A stretch of DNA of 43,970 nt from positions 1 to 43,970 of the forward strand of contig JAUXRH010000171.1 in assembly GCA_030682075.1 (NCBI GenBank), in the 5' to 3' direction. Made by a program: the position numbers and the translations under genes. How positions within the stretch are numbered: the first letter of the stretch is position 1; the number at the start of each line of letters is the position of its first letter. Origin of the DNA: Nitrosomonas sp. GTDB lineage: Bacteria; Pseudomonadota; Gammaproteobacteria; Burkholderiales; Nitrosomonadaceae. Below are positions 34,534 through 42,921 of the stretch, one piece after another. The notes beneath the pieces are model-generated. The model had not been told where the DNA came from and ran no database searches. It saw nothing but the letters and a program-made list of their open reading frames with translations.

Positions 34534-35142
34534 ATGAGTGAAAAGACAGATTGGAATTTGCAGGGCGGATATTTTGAAACCTGTAATTGTGAAACGGCCT
34601 GCCCCTGCGTCTGGCTGCAACCGCCCTCAGAAGGTAATTGCAAGTTACTGGTTGCGTGGCATATTGAGACGGGGCATTTAAATGGCGAATCGCTGGATGG
34701 ATTGAATGTTGCGTTGGCTTGTTATTCACCGGGTCACATGAAAGAAGGTAACTGGCAGGCGGCATTGTATGTCGATGAACGCGCCAGTGAGGCGCAGTTT
34801 GACGCCATTACCCAGATCTTTGCAGGTAAGCAGGGCGGACATCCAGCGATCTTGATGAGCTTTGTCAGCGAAGTGCTCGGTATCAAGAAGGTCAAGATTG
34901 ATTATCAGGAACTGGGCAATAAGCGGCAACTCAATATTCCTGAGATTGCACAGGCAGAGATTGAAAGCATTCAGGGCATTAAGGGCGGCAACGCAACGAT
35001 TAATAACCCGCCATTATGTGTCGTACCCAGTCATCCCGCCGTTGTTGCACGATCCAGCAATTATCAGTATCAGGATTATGATAAGAACTGGAAATTCAGC
35101 GATCGTAATGGCTATTATTCACCCTTTACCTACCAGCCTTAA
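34534..35142 (+). CDS. DUF1326 domain protein
   Basis: This 202-residue cytoplasmic protein begins WNLQGGYFETCNCETACPC, the cysteine-rich signature of DUF1326 (CNC and CPC at residues 17-26), which could bind metal or form disulfides. The middle part has GHLNGESLDGLNVALACYSPG and a conserved HPAILMSFVSEVLGIKKV. The function is unknown. The ATG at 34534 is preceded by AGGAAA. DUF1326 genes frequently sit next to DUF2182 genes, as here, which suggests joint function. A hairpin with T-run separates the two. Confidence 0.87.
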   Translation: MSEKTDWNLQGGYFETCNCETACPCVWLQPPSEGNCKLLVAWHIETGHLNGESLDGLNVALACYSPGHMKEGNWQAALYVDERASEAQFDAITQIFAGKQGGHPAILMSFVSEVLGIKKVKIDYQELGNKRQLNIPEIAQAEIESIQGIKGGNATINNPPLCVVPSHPAVVARSSNYQYQDYDKNWKFSDRNGYYSPFTYQP

Positions 35143-35184
35143 CAGGCAAGTCATATATTTTAAAACGCACGTTTTCAGTCTTAT

Positions 35185-35214
35185 AAATCCCCGTTTTAGA
35201 TTGGCGGGGATTTT
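35185..35214 (+). terminator. Hairpin terminator between the DUF1326 and DUF2182 genes
   Basis: AAATCCCCG (35185-35193) pairs with CGGGGATTT (35205-35213) to form a 9-bp stem with an 11-base loop, ending in TTTT. It lies 42 bases after the DUF1326 stop and 14 bases before the DUF2182 ATG, so it may act as a partial terminator within an operon. Confidence 0.65.
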
Positions 35215-35227
35215 CAATTGTTTCCTC

Positions 35228-35983
35228 ATGCCTAAAACTCAATTTTCAATTTTGCTGTCTTTGCTGGCAACGATTATTGCCGCCTGGTTATATTTGTTTT
35301 ATCAGTATTGGCTAATGACGTCACTGCCAATGTCAGAAATGTGGATGCCACCATCAGAAACATCCGCCTGGCAGCGGATGGATTTCGGGTTGGTTTATGT
35401 GATGTGGGCAGTGATGATGGCGGCCATGATGCTGCCGTCGGCGGTTCCGATGATTCTGGTATTTGCCAAAATTTGTCAGCAACGCAATCTCGCCTCACAG
35501 CCGTCTACTTTTCTGTTTGTGCTGGCTTATCTACTGGTATGGTTTGTATTCAGCATGGTGCTGACCTTACTGCAGTGGCAATTGCATGGCCTGCATTTTC
35601 TGTCTCCCATGATGGATAACCAGAGCGAATACTTGGCTGCAGTCATTTTTCTGTTGGCTGGTGTTTATCAATTTACGCCATTGAAAAACAGGTTTCTGCA
35701 GAATTGCCGTTCACCCATGGGCTTTTTACTCACGGAATGGCGTGAGGGTAAGAAGGGTTCTTTTTATATGGGGCTGAAGCATGGCGGTGCGTGCCTGGGT
35801 TGTTGCTGGTTGCAAATGCTGATCATGTTTGCAGTGGGGGTGATGAATTTACTGGCAATGGCGTTGATCACATTGCTGGTTCTGGTTGAAAAAATTACGC
35901 CGGTTAATAATCAATGGATTTGCAGGGCAGGAGGTATTTTGTTTGTAGGCTGGGGCGTCTGGTTATTCCCGATAGGGCCGTAA
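35228..35983 (+). CDS. DUF2182 multi-pass membrane protein
   Basis: This 251-residue inner-membrane protein has about six transmembrane helices. They include FSILLSLLATIIAAWLYLF, VYVMWAVMMAAMMLPSAVPM and FLFVLAYLLVWFVFSMVL. The MWAVMMAAMMLPSA segment and GLKHGGACLGCCWLQMLIMF (Cys and His residues near 195-205) are signatures of DUF2182, described as a putative metal-binding family. I start at the ATG at 35228; the frame is open back to 34862, but that part overlaps the DUF1326 gene and is not coding in character. Paired with DUF1326. Confidence 0.86.
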   Translation: MPKTQFSILLSLLATIIAAWLYLFYQYWLMTSLPMSEMWMPPSETSAWQRMDFGLVYVMWAVMMAAMMLPSAVPMILVFAKICQQRNLASQPSTFLFVLAYLLVWFVFSMVLTLLQWQLHGLHFLSPMMDNQSEYLAAVIFLLAGVYQFTPLKNRFLQNCRSPMGFLLTEWREGKKGSFYMGLKHGGACLGCCWLQMLIMFAVGVMNLLAMALITLLVLVEKITPVNNQWICRAGGILFVGWGVWLFPIGP

Positions 35984-36085
35984 TCGATTCTTTTCCAGTT
36001 GAGGGCGTTAACCCGGAAATTTGTAATTTATTTTTAATAAAAGTTGTGTATGCTGTGACCTATTCGAGATTCAATTTGACTCATT

Positions 36086-37444
36086 ATGAACACGATTACC
36101 CCATTATCAGCATTGACCATGGATACAAAAGATCTCTTGAAAAAGGAACTGCTGGGCATTGTGGAATACCAGGAAAGACGGGAGTTAAATGCGGAACTTA
36201 ATGCGGATGCTTATGAACTACTGACCGCGCCGGCTCAGCTGTCTCATTTGGTATTAATGTCGGATCGTCAATGGGTTGATCAGGAACGTCAACTGATTGC
36301 GCAGTTATGTGCACGTTATGGGGTGACCTCGCCCGGTATGCACAATAATCATTTTAGTGCTGAATTGGGCGAATTTCGCCTGCGCTGGGAACGGCATACC
36401 GAATATTCTACCTATACGATTTACCATTTGGCGCCATTTGAAATACCTTTTGATCAATCAGCTATCCGACTGGTCCCGGGCGATTGGTTGGCCAGTTTGC
36501 CTGGTGAGGTGTTGGTCGCTATCCATATTGCACTGGATGACCGATCACGTCCGAAACGGAGTCTGACTGAGTTGGTGGGTTTATTTTCCTCTAATAACGT
36601 GATTGGTTCAAAGGTGGCTGCTGGCAGTGCCAGTGTGTGGAGCGATAATCAGATCCATCGTGATGGTTTCGGGCGCATATTGATTCATGACGAGAACTTA
36701 CGCAGTCGACAGGTTGGACGATTGGTGCAGCGTCTGCTGGAAATTGAAACCTATCGCATGCTGGCGATGTTGCCGGTACCTGCGATACGACAGATGATTC
36801 CGCAATTGGCGCGTTTTGACCAGCGTTTGGCCGGATTGATTGCGAGTAATATCGAATTGGCCAGTATCGAGGATGAGCAACGATTGCTGGATGGTCTTAC
36901 GCAGTTAGCTTCAGATATTGAGCGGATCTCTGCCCAGACCAGTCATCGATTTAATGCCTCCCGAGTATATTACGATATCGTGAAATTGCGTATTACCGAA
37001 CTACGTGAAGAGCGTATCGAAGGTTTGCAGATGTTGCAGGAATTTATGGAACAACATTTGTCATCGGCGATGGGTACCTGTGAGCTGGTTCATTCCAAAC
37101 TGGAAACGCTGTCTTTGCGCGTGGCACGGGCATCCGCATTATTACGTACCCGTGTTGATATATCCATGGAGGCACAAATCCGGGATTTGTTGAAGTCCAT
37201 GGATAGTCGAGCCCATATGCAATTACGTCTGCAAGAGACGGTTGAAGGCTTGTCTGTGGTGGTGCTGAGTTACTATCTGTTGGGTATCCTGGGTCATGGA
37301 CTAAAAGCCTATAAGGCTGCTGGTCTGGATATCAATGTGGATCTGGTGATTGGTATGGCCATTCCAGTGGTTGTCATTGGCGTTTTTGTTATCATCCGAG
37401 GTTTGCGCTGGATGGTAAGTAAAGTGTACCGTGATAAGGAATAA
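36086..37444 (+). CDS. DUF3422 family membrane protein
   Basis: This 452-residue protein is mostly soluble and helical, with LVLMSDRQWVDQERQLIAQLC near residue 55, FRLRWERHTEYSTYTIYHL near 97, and a coiled-coil-prone region at about 270-380. It ends in two membrane helices (SVVVLSYYLLGILGHGL and LVIGMAIPVVVIGVFVII) and a basic tail. This matches the DUF3422 family; function is unknown. The tail-anchored layout resembles CorA-type proteins only superficially. It lies 102 bp after the DUF2182 gene. An upstream promoter may overlap the AT-rich stretch at 36030-36050. Confidence 0.85.
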   Translation: MNTITPLSALTMDTKDLLKKELLGIVEYQERRELNAELNADAYELLTAPAQLSHLVLMSDRQWVDQERQLIAQLCARYGVTSPGMHNNHFSAELGEFRLRWERHTEYSTYTIYHLAPFEIPFDQSAIRLVPGDWLASLPGEVLVAIHIALDDRSRPKRSLTELVGLFSSNNVIGSKVAAGSASVWSDNQIHRDGFGRILIHDENLRSRQVGRLVQRLLEIETYRMLAMLPVPAIRQMIPQLARFDQRLAGLIASNIELASIEDEQRLLDGLTQLASDIERISAQTSHRFNASRVYYDIVKLRITELREERIEGLQMLQEFMEQHLSSAMGTCELVHSKLETLSLRVARASALLRTRVDISMEAQIRDLLKSMDSRAHMQLRLQETVEGLSVVVLSYYLLGILGHGLKAYKAAGLDINVDLVIGMAIPVVVIGVFVIIRGLRWMVSKVYRDKE

Positions 37445-37503
37445 GACCCTTGGCAGCCTGATTGTCAGTCGATGTTACGATCAGAGGCAGCACAAAGTGT
37501 GCG

Positions 37504-38943
37504 CTAACATTCCGTGATACTGACGGCCAGTCCCCCAAGTGACGTTTCCTTGTATTTGACCGACATCTCCAGACCGGTCTGTTTCATGGCGGCGACACAA
37601 TTATCCAGTGACATGAAATGCTGACCGTTGCCTCGGATGGCTAATGATGCGGCGGTATAGGCTTTAATCGCACCAAAGCCATTGCGTTCAATACAGGGCA
37701 CCTGGACCAGACCGCCAACCGGATCACAGGTCATGCCGAGGTGATGTTCAAGCGCTATTTCCGCAGCATTCTCGATTTGTTCTGTTGTACCGCCTTTAAT
37801 CGCACATAAACCGGCTGCCGCCATGGCAGAAGCAGAGCCGACTTCACCCTGACATCCTACTTCTGCGCCGGAAATCGAGCTGCGATGTTTGATCAACCCG
37901 CCGATTGCGCCTGCAACAAGCAGAAAATCCCGAATCTGATCCACGCTGGCATCCTCATACGTGACCGCATAATAAATAATCGCAGGTATTACCCCAGCAG
38001 CGCCATTGGTCGGTGCAGTAACCACCATATGACCTGCTGCATTCTCTTCATTTACCGCCATGGCATAGGCACATAACCAATCATTAAGATTGGCTTTTTG
38101 TGGGTTTTCACGAAGTTGATGGAATAATGCTTTGGCCCGTCGTGGGATGTTAAGCCCACCGGGTAGACGACCTTCAGCCGCCAGGCCATTCTCAACACAG
38201 GCGCGCATCGCACGCCAGGTTGCATCCAGGCCATTATTTAATTCAGTTTCTGAGATGCGTTCAATTTCATTGCTGCGCTTCATGGCGGCAATAGATAAAC
38301 CACTTTGTGCCGACATCCGCATCATTGAATTGGCCGAATCAAATGGATAGCCACATGAAACCGATGTTTCGATTTTAAGTGGCGCAACTAACCGACCAAT
38401 TTCTGACAGCGTGGTGATAAAGCCACCGCCGATGGAGAAGTAGGTTTCTGTCAGTAACTGATTGTCTGTTTGATCAAGAAGCACAAGATCAGGTCTGATT
38501 TGTATTGGATTCGGTGGTTTTCTAATGGATCGGTCAATCAGTTCAAGAATAATGCCATTCGGATGTTCCGGCAGCGGATCACCGCGATCAAAAATAATAT
38601 CTTCGACCGGGCAAAAGCGAATGGATGTCGTTTCATTCAGCACAATGTGGTCACATGCCCAAAGCTGATTGACAAGCTTATTGATATCCTGATCAGCAAG
38701 CTGTGGCGGTGTGAAGCCGTGAATGCCAAGGAGGATGGCACGATCGGTTGCATGACCTTTGCCAGTAAATGCCAATGAACCTCTCAGTGTACAACGTATC
38801 TGCAGATGAGAAGTTTCAGCAAGTGACGAAATGAAAGATTGAATGCGCAGGCGAAAGTCTTTGGCAGCGACCATAGGCCCCATGGTATGGGAGCTTGATG
38901 GGCCAATGCCAATTTTAAAAAGGTCAAGAACGCTGATAAACAT
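37504..38943 (-). CDS. sdaA: L-serine ammonia-lyase, iron-sulfur type, single chain
   Basis: This 479-residue enzyme converts L-serine to pyruvate and ammonia with a [4Fe-4S] cluster. The N-terminal beta domain (about 1-155) starts with SVLDLFKIGIGPSSSHTMGPM. The alpha domain (about 185-479) contains VTAPTNGAAGVIPA, EVGCQGEVGSASAMAAAGL and MTCDPVGGLVQVPCIERN, which supply the three cluster cysteines. The protein ends in ITEC: a C-terminal cysteine that in the Legionella enzyme inserts into the active site as fourth iron ligand. Length matches the fused bacterial form. It is monocistronic, convergent with the DUF3422 gene, with no obvious terminator in the 59-bp gap. Confidence 0.96.
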   Translation of the reverse strand: MFISVLDLFKIGIGPSSSHTMGPMVAAKDFRLRIQSFISSLAETSHLQIRCTLRGSLAFTGKGHATDRAILLGIHGFTPPQLADQDINKLVNQLWACDHIVLNETTSIRFCPVEDIIFDRGDPLPEHPNGIILELIDRSIRKPPNPIQIRPDLVLLDQTDNQLLTETYFSIGGGFITTLSEIGRLVAPLKIETSVSCGYPFDSANSMMRMSAQSGLSIAAMKRSNEIERISETELNNGLDATWRAMRACVENGLAAEGRLPGGLNIPRRAKALFHQLRENPQKANLNDWLCAYAMAVNEENAAGHMVVTAPTNGAAGVIPAIIYYAVTYEDASVDQIRDFLLVAGAIGGLIKHRSSISGAEVGCQGEVGSASAMAAAGLCAIKGGTTEQIENAAEIALEHHLGMTCDPVGGLVQVPCIERNGFGAIKAYTAASLAIRGNGQHFMSLDNCVAAMKQTGLEMSVKYKETSLGGLAVSITEC

Positions 38944-39510
38944 AGGTAACTAGAAGATATTTATTATGGTGAATTTGTAACTGTTCAGCTTATCACTGTT
39001 TAACACGATAACAGTGGGAAGCATGCAGGTTGGCGCGTGTGAACTGCGCATATTTTTCTCATGGGCACCTCTAAAAATCCATATTTGCGAGCAGCCGCTT
39101 TGCGGCTTGCCTGCTTACCCCGTTTCGTCACCATACTTCGTTGCTCACAAAAAACATTTCCTTACCTATCCATCCTATGCTGCGTCAATATTTTTTATTC
39201 GCGCCTGGTCTTGTTTAGAACTCTGAATTTTTAGAGGTGCCCTCATGTTGAAGTCAAACAATGGCAATCGGATAGTTGCCGGATAAAACCGAATAAGTAC
39301 GTTAATTTTTGATAGGTGCTAGTATCCTATATGTGCATATTGCACTCAACTGATTTCTAATGATGCATTACTGCAGACGGTTGATTATGACTGCATGTGG
39401 ATAGGTTTTATTGCTTTTGTAGCCTGGAGCATGACAGACGTCAGGATGCTATCAAATCATAAATCTACTTTCTTTTTAATATCCCGTGTTTCTTAAGGCT
39501 GTATCAAAAA
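38944..39510. other. Intergenic region between sdaA and the symporter gene
   Basis: This 567-bp divergent region should hold promoters for sdaA (leftward) and the symporter (rightward), but no hexamer pair with good spacing could be assigned. It is interrupted by R1 copy C (39063-39242). The remaining 268 bp before the symporter show no open frame or repeat that I can name. Confidence 0.4.
39063..39242. repeat. Miniature inverted-repeat element R1, copy C (180 bp)
   Basis: The ends are GGGCACCTCTAAAAAT and its exact reverse complement. TCAT occurs directly outside both ends (39059-39062 and 39243-39246), a 4-bp target duplication. The interior is almost identical to copy B. Together with copy A this gives two independent 4-bp duplications for the family. 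Confidence 0.9.
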
Positions 39511-40806
39511 ATGAAAATGACAACAAGAATAATTATCTGGATGATTGTCGGCCTGGTACTGGGCAGCGTGATAAATGTATTTGCCCGCGATGTGGCCTTT
39601 ATTCAGGATTATTTTGTAAATGGCTTATTTCATGTGTTGGGCACAATATTCATTAATTTATTAAAAATGCTGGTGGTTCCACTGGTTACCTTTTCACTCA
39701 TTTGTGGCGTATGTGGGATTGGTGATATTAAAAAACTGGGGCGTGTCGGGTTAAAGTCATTTTTATTGTTTTTATTTACGACGGCATCCGCAATTACATT
39801 GGCACTTTTTGTTGCTGTCCTGGTTGCGCCAGGTAAAGATTTTGACTTGACCAAAACGGAACAAGCCGTATTTGAGGCGCCACAGGCACCGCCTTTATCT
39901 CAAGTCTTTATTGATCTGGTTCCAAGTAATCCAGTGGCAGCTTACGCTGAAGGAAATATGTTGCAGATCATCTTTTTTACGATTTTATTTGCAGTGTGTA
40001 TTTTGATGATTGGAGAACGCGGACGCAGTATTGTGGTGAGTGCTGAAAAGCTGAATGAAGTGATGATGAAAGTTGTCGATGTTGTTATGTCTATTGCGCC
40101 CTATGGGGTGTTTGCCTTAATGGCTAAAACATTCTCTTTACAGGGACTGGGATTAATTTTGCCGATGATTGGTTATTTTGGCGTGGTTGTTTTGGTGCTA
40201 TTGCTACATGGAACCGGGACACTCATGTTGTTGTTGAAATTTATGGGACGGGTCAGTCCGTTAAAGTTTCTAAAAAAGATGCGGGCGGTACAGATATTTG
40301 CTTTTAGCACATCCAGTTCCAATGCAACTATTCCTGTTACGCTCAGAGCGGTAGAAAAACGGCTGGGTGTTGATAATTCCACCGCATCCTTTGTTGTTCC
40401 TTTTGGTGCTACCATTAATATGGATGGTACGGCGATCATGCAAGGGGTTGCGACGGTTTTTGTCGCCAATGTTTATGGCATAGAGCTGGGTCTGGCCGGT
40501 TATCTGACCGTCATTGGCATGGCCGTTTTAGCTTCAATAGGGACGGCAGGGGTACCGGGCGTTGGGCTGATTATGCTGGCCATGGTATTTAATCAGGTTG
40601 GCTTGCCGATTGAAGGGATTGCCCTGATCGTGGGGGTGGACCGTTTGCTGGACATGATGCGTACAGCGGTTAATGTGACCGGTGATGCGGTGGTGACAAC
40701 CATCGTTGCGCGAGGTGAAAATAGTATATCAATGAGTATCTTTAATGATCCTGATGCGGGAATGATAGAAGACGTGTATTTGCCCTCTGGAGAGGCGCGC
40801 ATATAA
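39511..40806 (+). CDS. Dicarboxylate/amino-acid:cation symporter (DAACS family)
   Basis: This 431-residue inner-membrane symporter is of the GltP/GltT/DctA family. Eight membrane helices and two re-entrant loops are expected. The serine-rich hairpin FSTSSSNATIPVTL lies near residue 268, the cation-site segment TINMDGTAIMQG near 301, the second hairpin region ASIGTAGVPGVG near 343, and DRLLDMMRTAVNVTGDAVVTTIVA in the last helix near 378. These conserve the substrate- and sodium-coordinating positions. Substrate (glutamate/aspartate or C4-dicarboxylate) cannot be told from sequence alone. It lies between two repeat elements with no partner gene. Confidence 0.94.
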   Translation: MKMTTRIIIWMIVGLVLGSVINVFARDVAFIQDYFVNGLFHVLGTIFINLLKMLVVPLVTFSLICGVCGIGDIKKLGRVGLKSFLLFLFTTASAITLALFVAVLVAPGKDFDLTKTEQAVFEAPQAPPLSQVFIDLVPSNPVAAYAEGNMLQIIFFTILFAVCILMIGERGRSIVVSAEKLNEVMMKVVDVVMSIAPYGVFALMAKTFSLQGLGLILPMIGYFGVVVLVLLLHGTGTLMLLLKFMGRVSPLKFLKKMRAVQIFAFSTSSSNATIPVTLRAVEKRLGVDNSTASFVVPFGATINMDGTAIMQGVATVFVANVYGIELGLAGYLTVIGMAVLASIGTAGVPGVGLIMLAMVFNQVGLPIEGIALIVGVDRLLDMMRTAVNVTGDAVVTTIVARGENSISMSIFNDPDAGMIEDVYLPSGEARI

Positions 40807-40812
40807 AATTCA

Positions 40813-41110
40813 GGGCGCCGCTAAAAATCCATATTTGCGAGCAGCCGCTTTGCGGCTTGCCTGCTTACCCCGTTTCGTCACCATACTTCGTTGCCCGCAA
40901 AAAATGTTTCCTTACCCATCCATCATATGCTGCGTCAATATTTTTTATTCGCGCCTGGTCTTGTTTAGAACTCTGAATTTTTAGCGTAGTAATCGGCCTT
41001 CGACCGCAAGGCGTCAGGAAGAAACATGATGAAATTAGTAAAATAGATCTTTTTTATTTTTTATATTTCTTATAATCAGTAACTTATAATTGTTTCTTGA
41101 AAGAGGCGCC
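40813..41110. repeat. Composite repeat: R1 copy D joined to the R2 tail (298 bp)
   Basis: The left part (40813 to about 40983) is R1 from GGGCGCCGCTAAAAAT to GAATTTTTAGCG. Instead of closing with the R1 terminus it continues into TAGTAATCGGCC and a 120-bp AT-rich tail, ending TTTCTTGAAAGAGGCGCC. The tail is the reverse complement of the R2 element at 31463-31634. R2 therefore looks like this composite with most of R1 deleted. It fills the gap between the symporter and the FecR-like gene and ends 15 bases from the FecR-like stop. Confidence 0.82.
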
Positions 41111-41125
41111 TTTTATTTGGAAATA

Positions 41126-41656
41126 CTATTTATTTTGGCGCCATGGAGCAATATTGGCGCCAATAATCGATGTTTCTTCAGTGATCTGTGTGCCGTCAAA
41201 ATCAACTTGTTGACCCGCGTCTATGACGCGTATCTGGGAGCCGATATGAATCTCAATTTGGCCATCGGTTATCGCGATGCTGCCACCATCCTTCTGTTTT
41301 TGTAGACTAAAACGTGTGCCGATGTTCTTGATTCGGGCATTGCCTGCAATTGCGATCAGCTTGCTGGTATCCGCATCTTTATTTTTAATATCAAAGTAGA
41401 TGCTTCCCTGTAATAATTCGATTTCTGGTGGCTGGCTATTGCTAACGGTCATCGCGCTATTAGCATTCATATCGATACTAATGTCAGGCCCAACGGAAAC
41501 GTTTTGGTACTGTCCCGCTGCAGTTGCATGAAACTGGTTTGATAGCGGTGGCGGCAGGATAAAAACCACAGCACCGACTAACATGGCCGCGAGGGCACTA
41601 AGAAAGGGGATGACGAGTTTCTTGCGACTGAAATTGGATGCTTTGGATTCGGTCAT
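41126..41656 (-). CDS. Short FecR-domain protein, lacking the anti-sigma N-terminus
   Basis: This 176-residue bitopic protein has a short N-terminus, a membrane helix (IPFLSALAAMLVGAVVFIL) and a FecR beta domain: GQYQNVSVGPDISIDMNANSAM, IELLQGSIYFDIKNKD, ARIKNIGTRFSL and GSIAITDGQIEIH. Usual FecR proteins have about 80 residues of sigma-binding domain before the helix and a further C-terminal domain after the beta domain; both are missing. The frame stops soon after GANIAPW, where FecR proteins normally continue, and the composite repeat starts 15 bases further on. No ECF sigma gene is present. It lies 83 bp after exbD in the tonB-exbB-exbD direction. Confidence 0.78.
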   Translation of the reverse strand: MTESKASNFSRKKLVIPFLSALAAMLVGAVVFILPPPLSNQFHATAAGQYQNVSVGPDISIDMNANSAMTVSNSQPPEIELLQGSIYFDIKNKDADTSKLIAIAGNARIKNIGTRFSLQKQKDGGSIAITDGQIEIHIGSQIRVIDAGQQVDFDGTQITEETSIIGANIAPWRQNK

Positions 41657-41739
41657 ATTTTATTCTCGGTCTTGGTATGATTTATCCAATTATTCATAAT
41701 TACAGATACATGAATTCATGGAAAATTTGGATAGACTGT

Positions 41740-42159
41740 TTATTGTTCTGATGGATCAGTGATAAAGCCGATTCTTGCTAATCCGGCTTTGGCACCCATA
41801 CTCATTACCCGTGCGACATGCTCATATTGAACTTGCTTATCTGCCCGGATATGTAGTTCCGTATTGGGTGTTCTGGCAACGGTCGCAGTAAAACGTGGTG
41901 ATAGTTGTTCCAGTGCAATGGGCAAACCGTTCCAGAAAAGTTGACCATCTTTACGAATGGCTAATTCAATATGTTCAGGCTGAGTGAGATTGGGTTCACT
42001 TGAGGTTTTTGGCAGATCAATCTTTACCGAATGTGTGAGTAAGGGCGCGGTGATAATAAAGATTATCAATAACACTAACATAACATCGACCAATGGTACC
42101 ACATTGATCTCAGCCATTGGTGCCTGGCGTCCACTGTCATTTATGCTGCCAAATGCCAT
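41740..42159 (-). CDS. exbD: Biopolymer transport protein ExbD (second system)
   Basis: This 139-residue protein has a cytoplasmic N-terminus (GRQAPMAEINVVPLVDVM), a membrane helix with the essential Asp in LVDVMLVLLIIFIITAPLL, and an ExbD/TolR periplasmic domain (IELAIRKDGQLFWNGLPI, ELHIRADKQVQYEHV). It shares its first base with the exbB stop region. It belongs to the classic tonB-exbB-exbD order and is not closely similar to the ExbD at 27712-28116. Confidence 0.95.
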   Translation of the reverse strand: MAFGSINDSGRQAPMAEINVVPLVDVMLVLLIIFIITAPLLTHSVKIDLPKTSSEPNLTQPEHIELAIRKDGQLFWNGLPIALEQLSPRFTATVARTPNTELHIRADKQVQYEHVARVMSMGAKAGLARIGFITDPSEQ

Positions 42160-42917
42160 TATTGATCTCCTTCAGCGGGGGGTGATTTTAATATTGGTGA
42201 AACGTTAGGTGATGACCGTACTATATTTTCCGACTGATCCTTTATATCACCGACGGTAGTCAGTATAAATAGATCGTGCGCAAAGGCATCCAGACGTGCC
42301 AGCCAGATACGATTACGTCGGACAAAAGCGTTGTAAGCCAATACTGCCGGAATAGCAACGGCTAATCCTAATGCGGTCATAATCAACGCTTCTCCCACTG
42401 GGCCAGCGACCTTGTCTAAGGTTCCCTGGCCGGAAAGGCCAATCTGTACCAGTGCGTGGTAAATAGCCCATACGGTGCCAAACAAGCCGATATAAGGTGA
42501 TGCTGAGCCAGCCGATGCAATCAGTGTAAGACCATTTTCAACGCGGGTTGCTTCCTGATCAATACCATTGCGCAGTGCACGGGTAAGAAATTCACTGGTG
42601 CCACCAGCGGCGGCCAGTTTTTGTGAATCATGTATTTTTGAATCAGCTGCCGCATCTATTGCCAGCTTTGCAACTTGTGCAAATGCATTATCCGGAACCG
42701 AGCTATTTAATTTCACGCGGATTTCTTGCAGAGAATCAACACCCCAAAAGTGTTTGAGAAAAGCTTCTGCGCGTTTTTTCGCAATAAAATTAGCGATACT
42801 TTTGGTAATGATAAGATACCAACTCGTAATAGAGAGTGAGACTAACAGTACCAGAACACCGATGCCGACCGCATCTATTTGAGCGAGAAAGTGAGCAAAA
42901 CCAAGTTCTTTTTCCAT
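42159..42917 (-). CDS. exbB: Biopolymer transport protein ExbB (second system)
   Basis: This 252-residue ExbB has three membrane helices: IDAVGIGVLVLLVSLSITSWYLI near the N-terminus, then IASAGSASPYIGLFGTVWAIYHAL (about 130-153) and VGEALIMTALGLAVAIPAVLAYNAF (about 173-197). The cytoplasmic loop carries STSEFLTRALRN-like segments (GTSEFLTRALRNGI). The C-terminal tail is polar. Four bases separate it from tonB upstream, and exbD begins at its stop. It forms the proton channel of the second TonB system. Confidence 0.95.
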   Translation of the reverse strand: MEKELGFAHFLAQIDAVGIGVLVLLVSLSITSWYLIITKSIANFIAKKRAEAFLKHFWGVDSLQEIRVKLNSSVPDNAFAQVAKLAIDAAADSKIHDSQKLAAAGGTSEFLTRALRNGIDQEATRVENGLTLIASAGSASPYIGLFGTVWAIYHALVQIGLSGQGTLDKVAGPVGEALIMTALGLAVAIPAVLAYNAFVRRNRIWLARLDAFAHDLFILTTVGDIKDQSENIVRSSPNVSPILKSPPAEGDQ

Positions 42918-42921
42918 TTAA

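Noticed and set aside
34862-35227. N-terminal extension of the DUF2182 frame
   Set aside because: It overlaps the DUF1326 gene in another frame and is not membrane-like; the family N-terminus fits the ATG at 35228.
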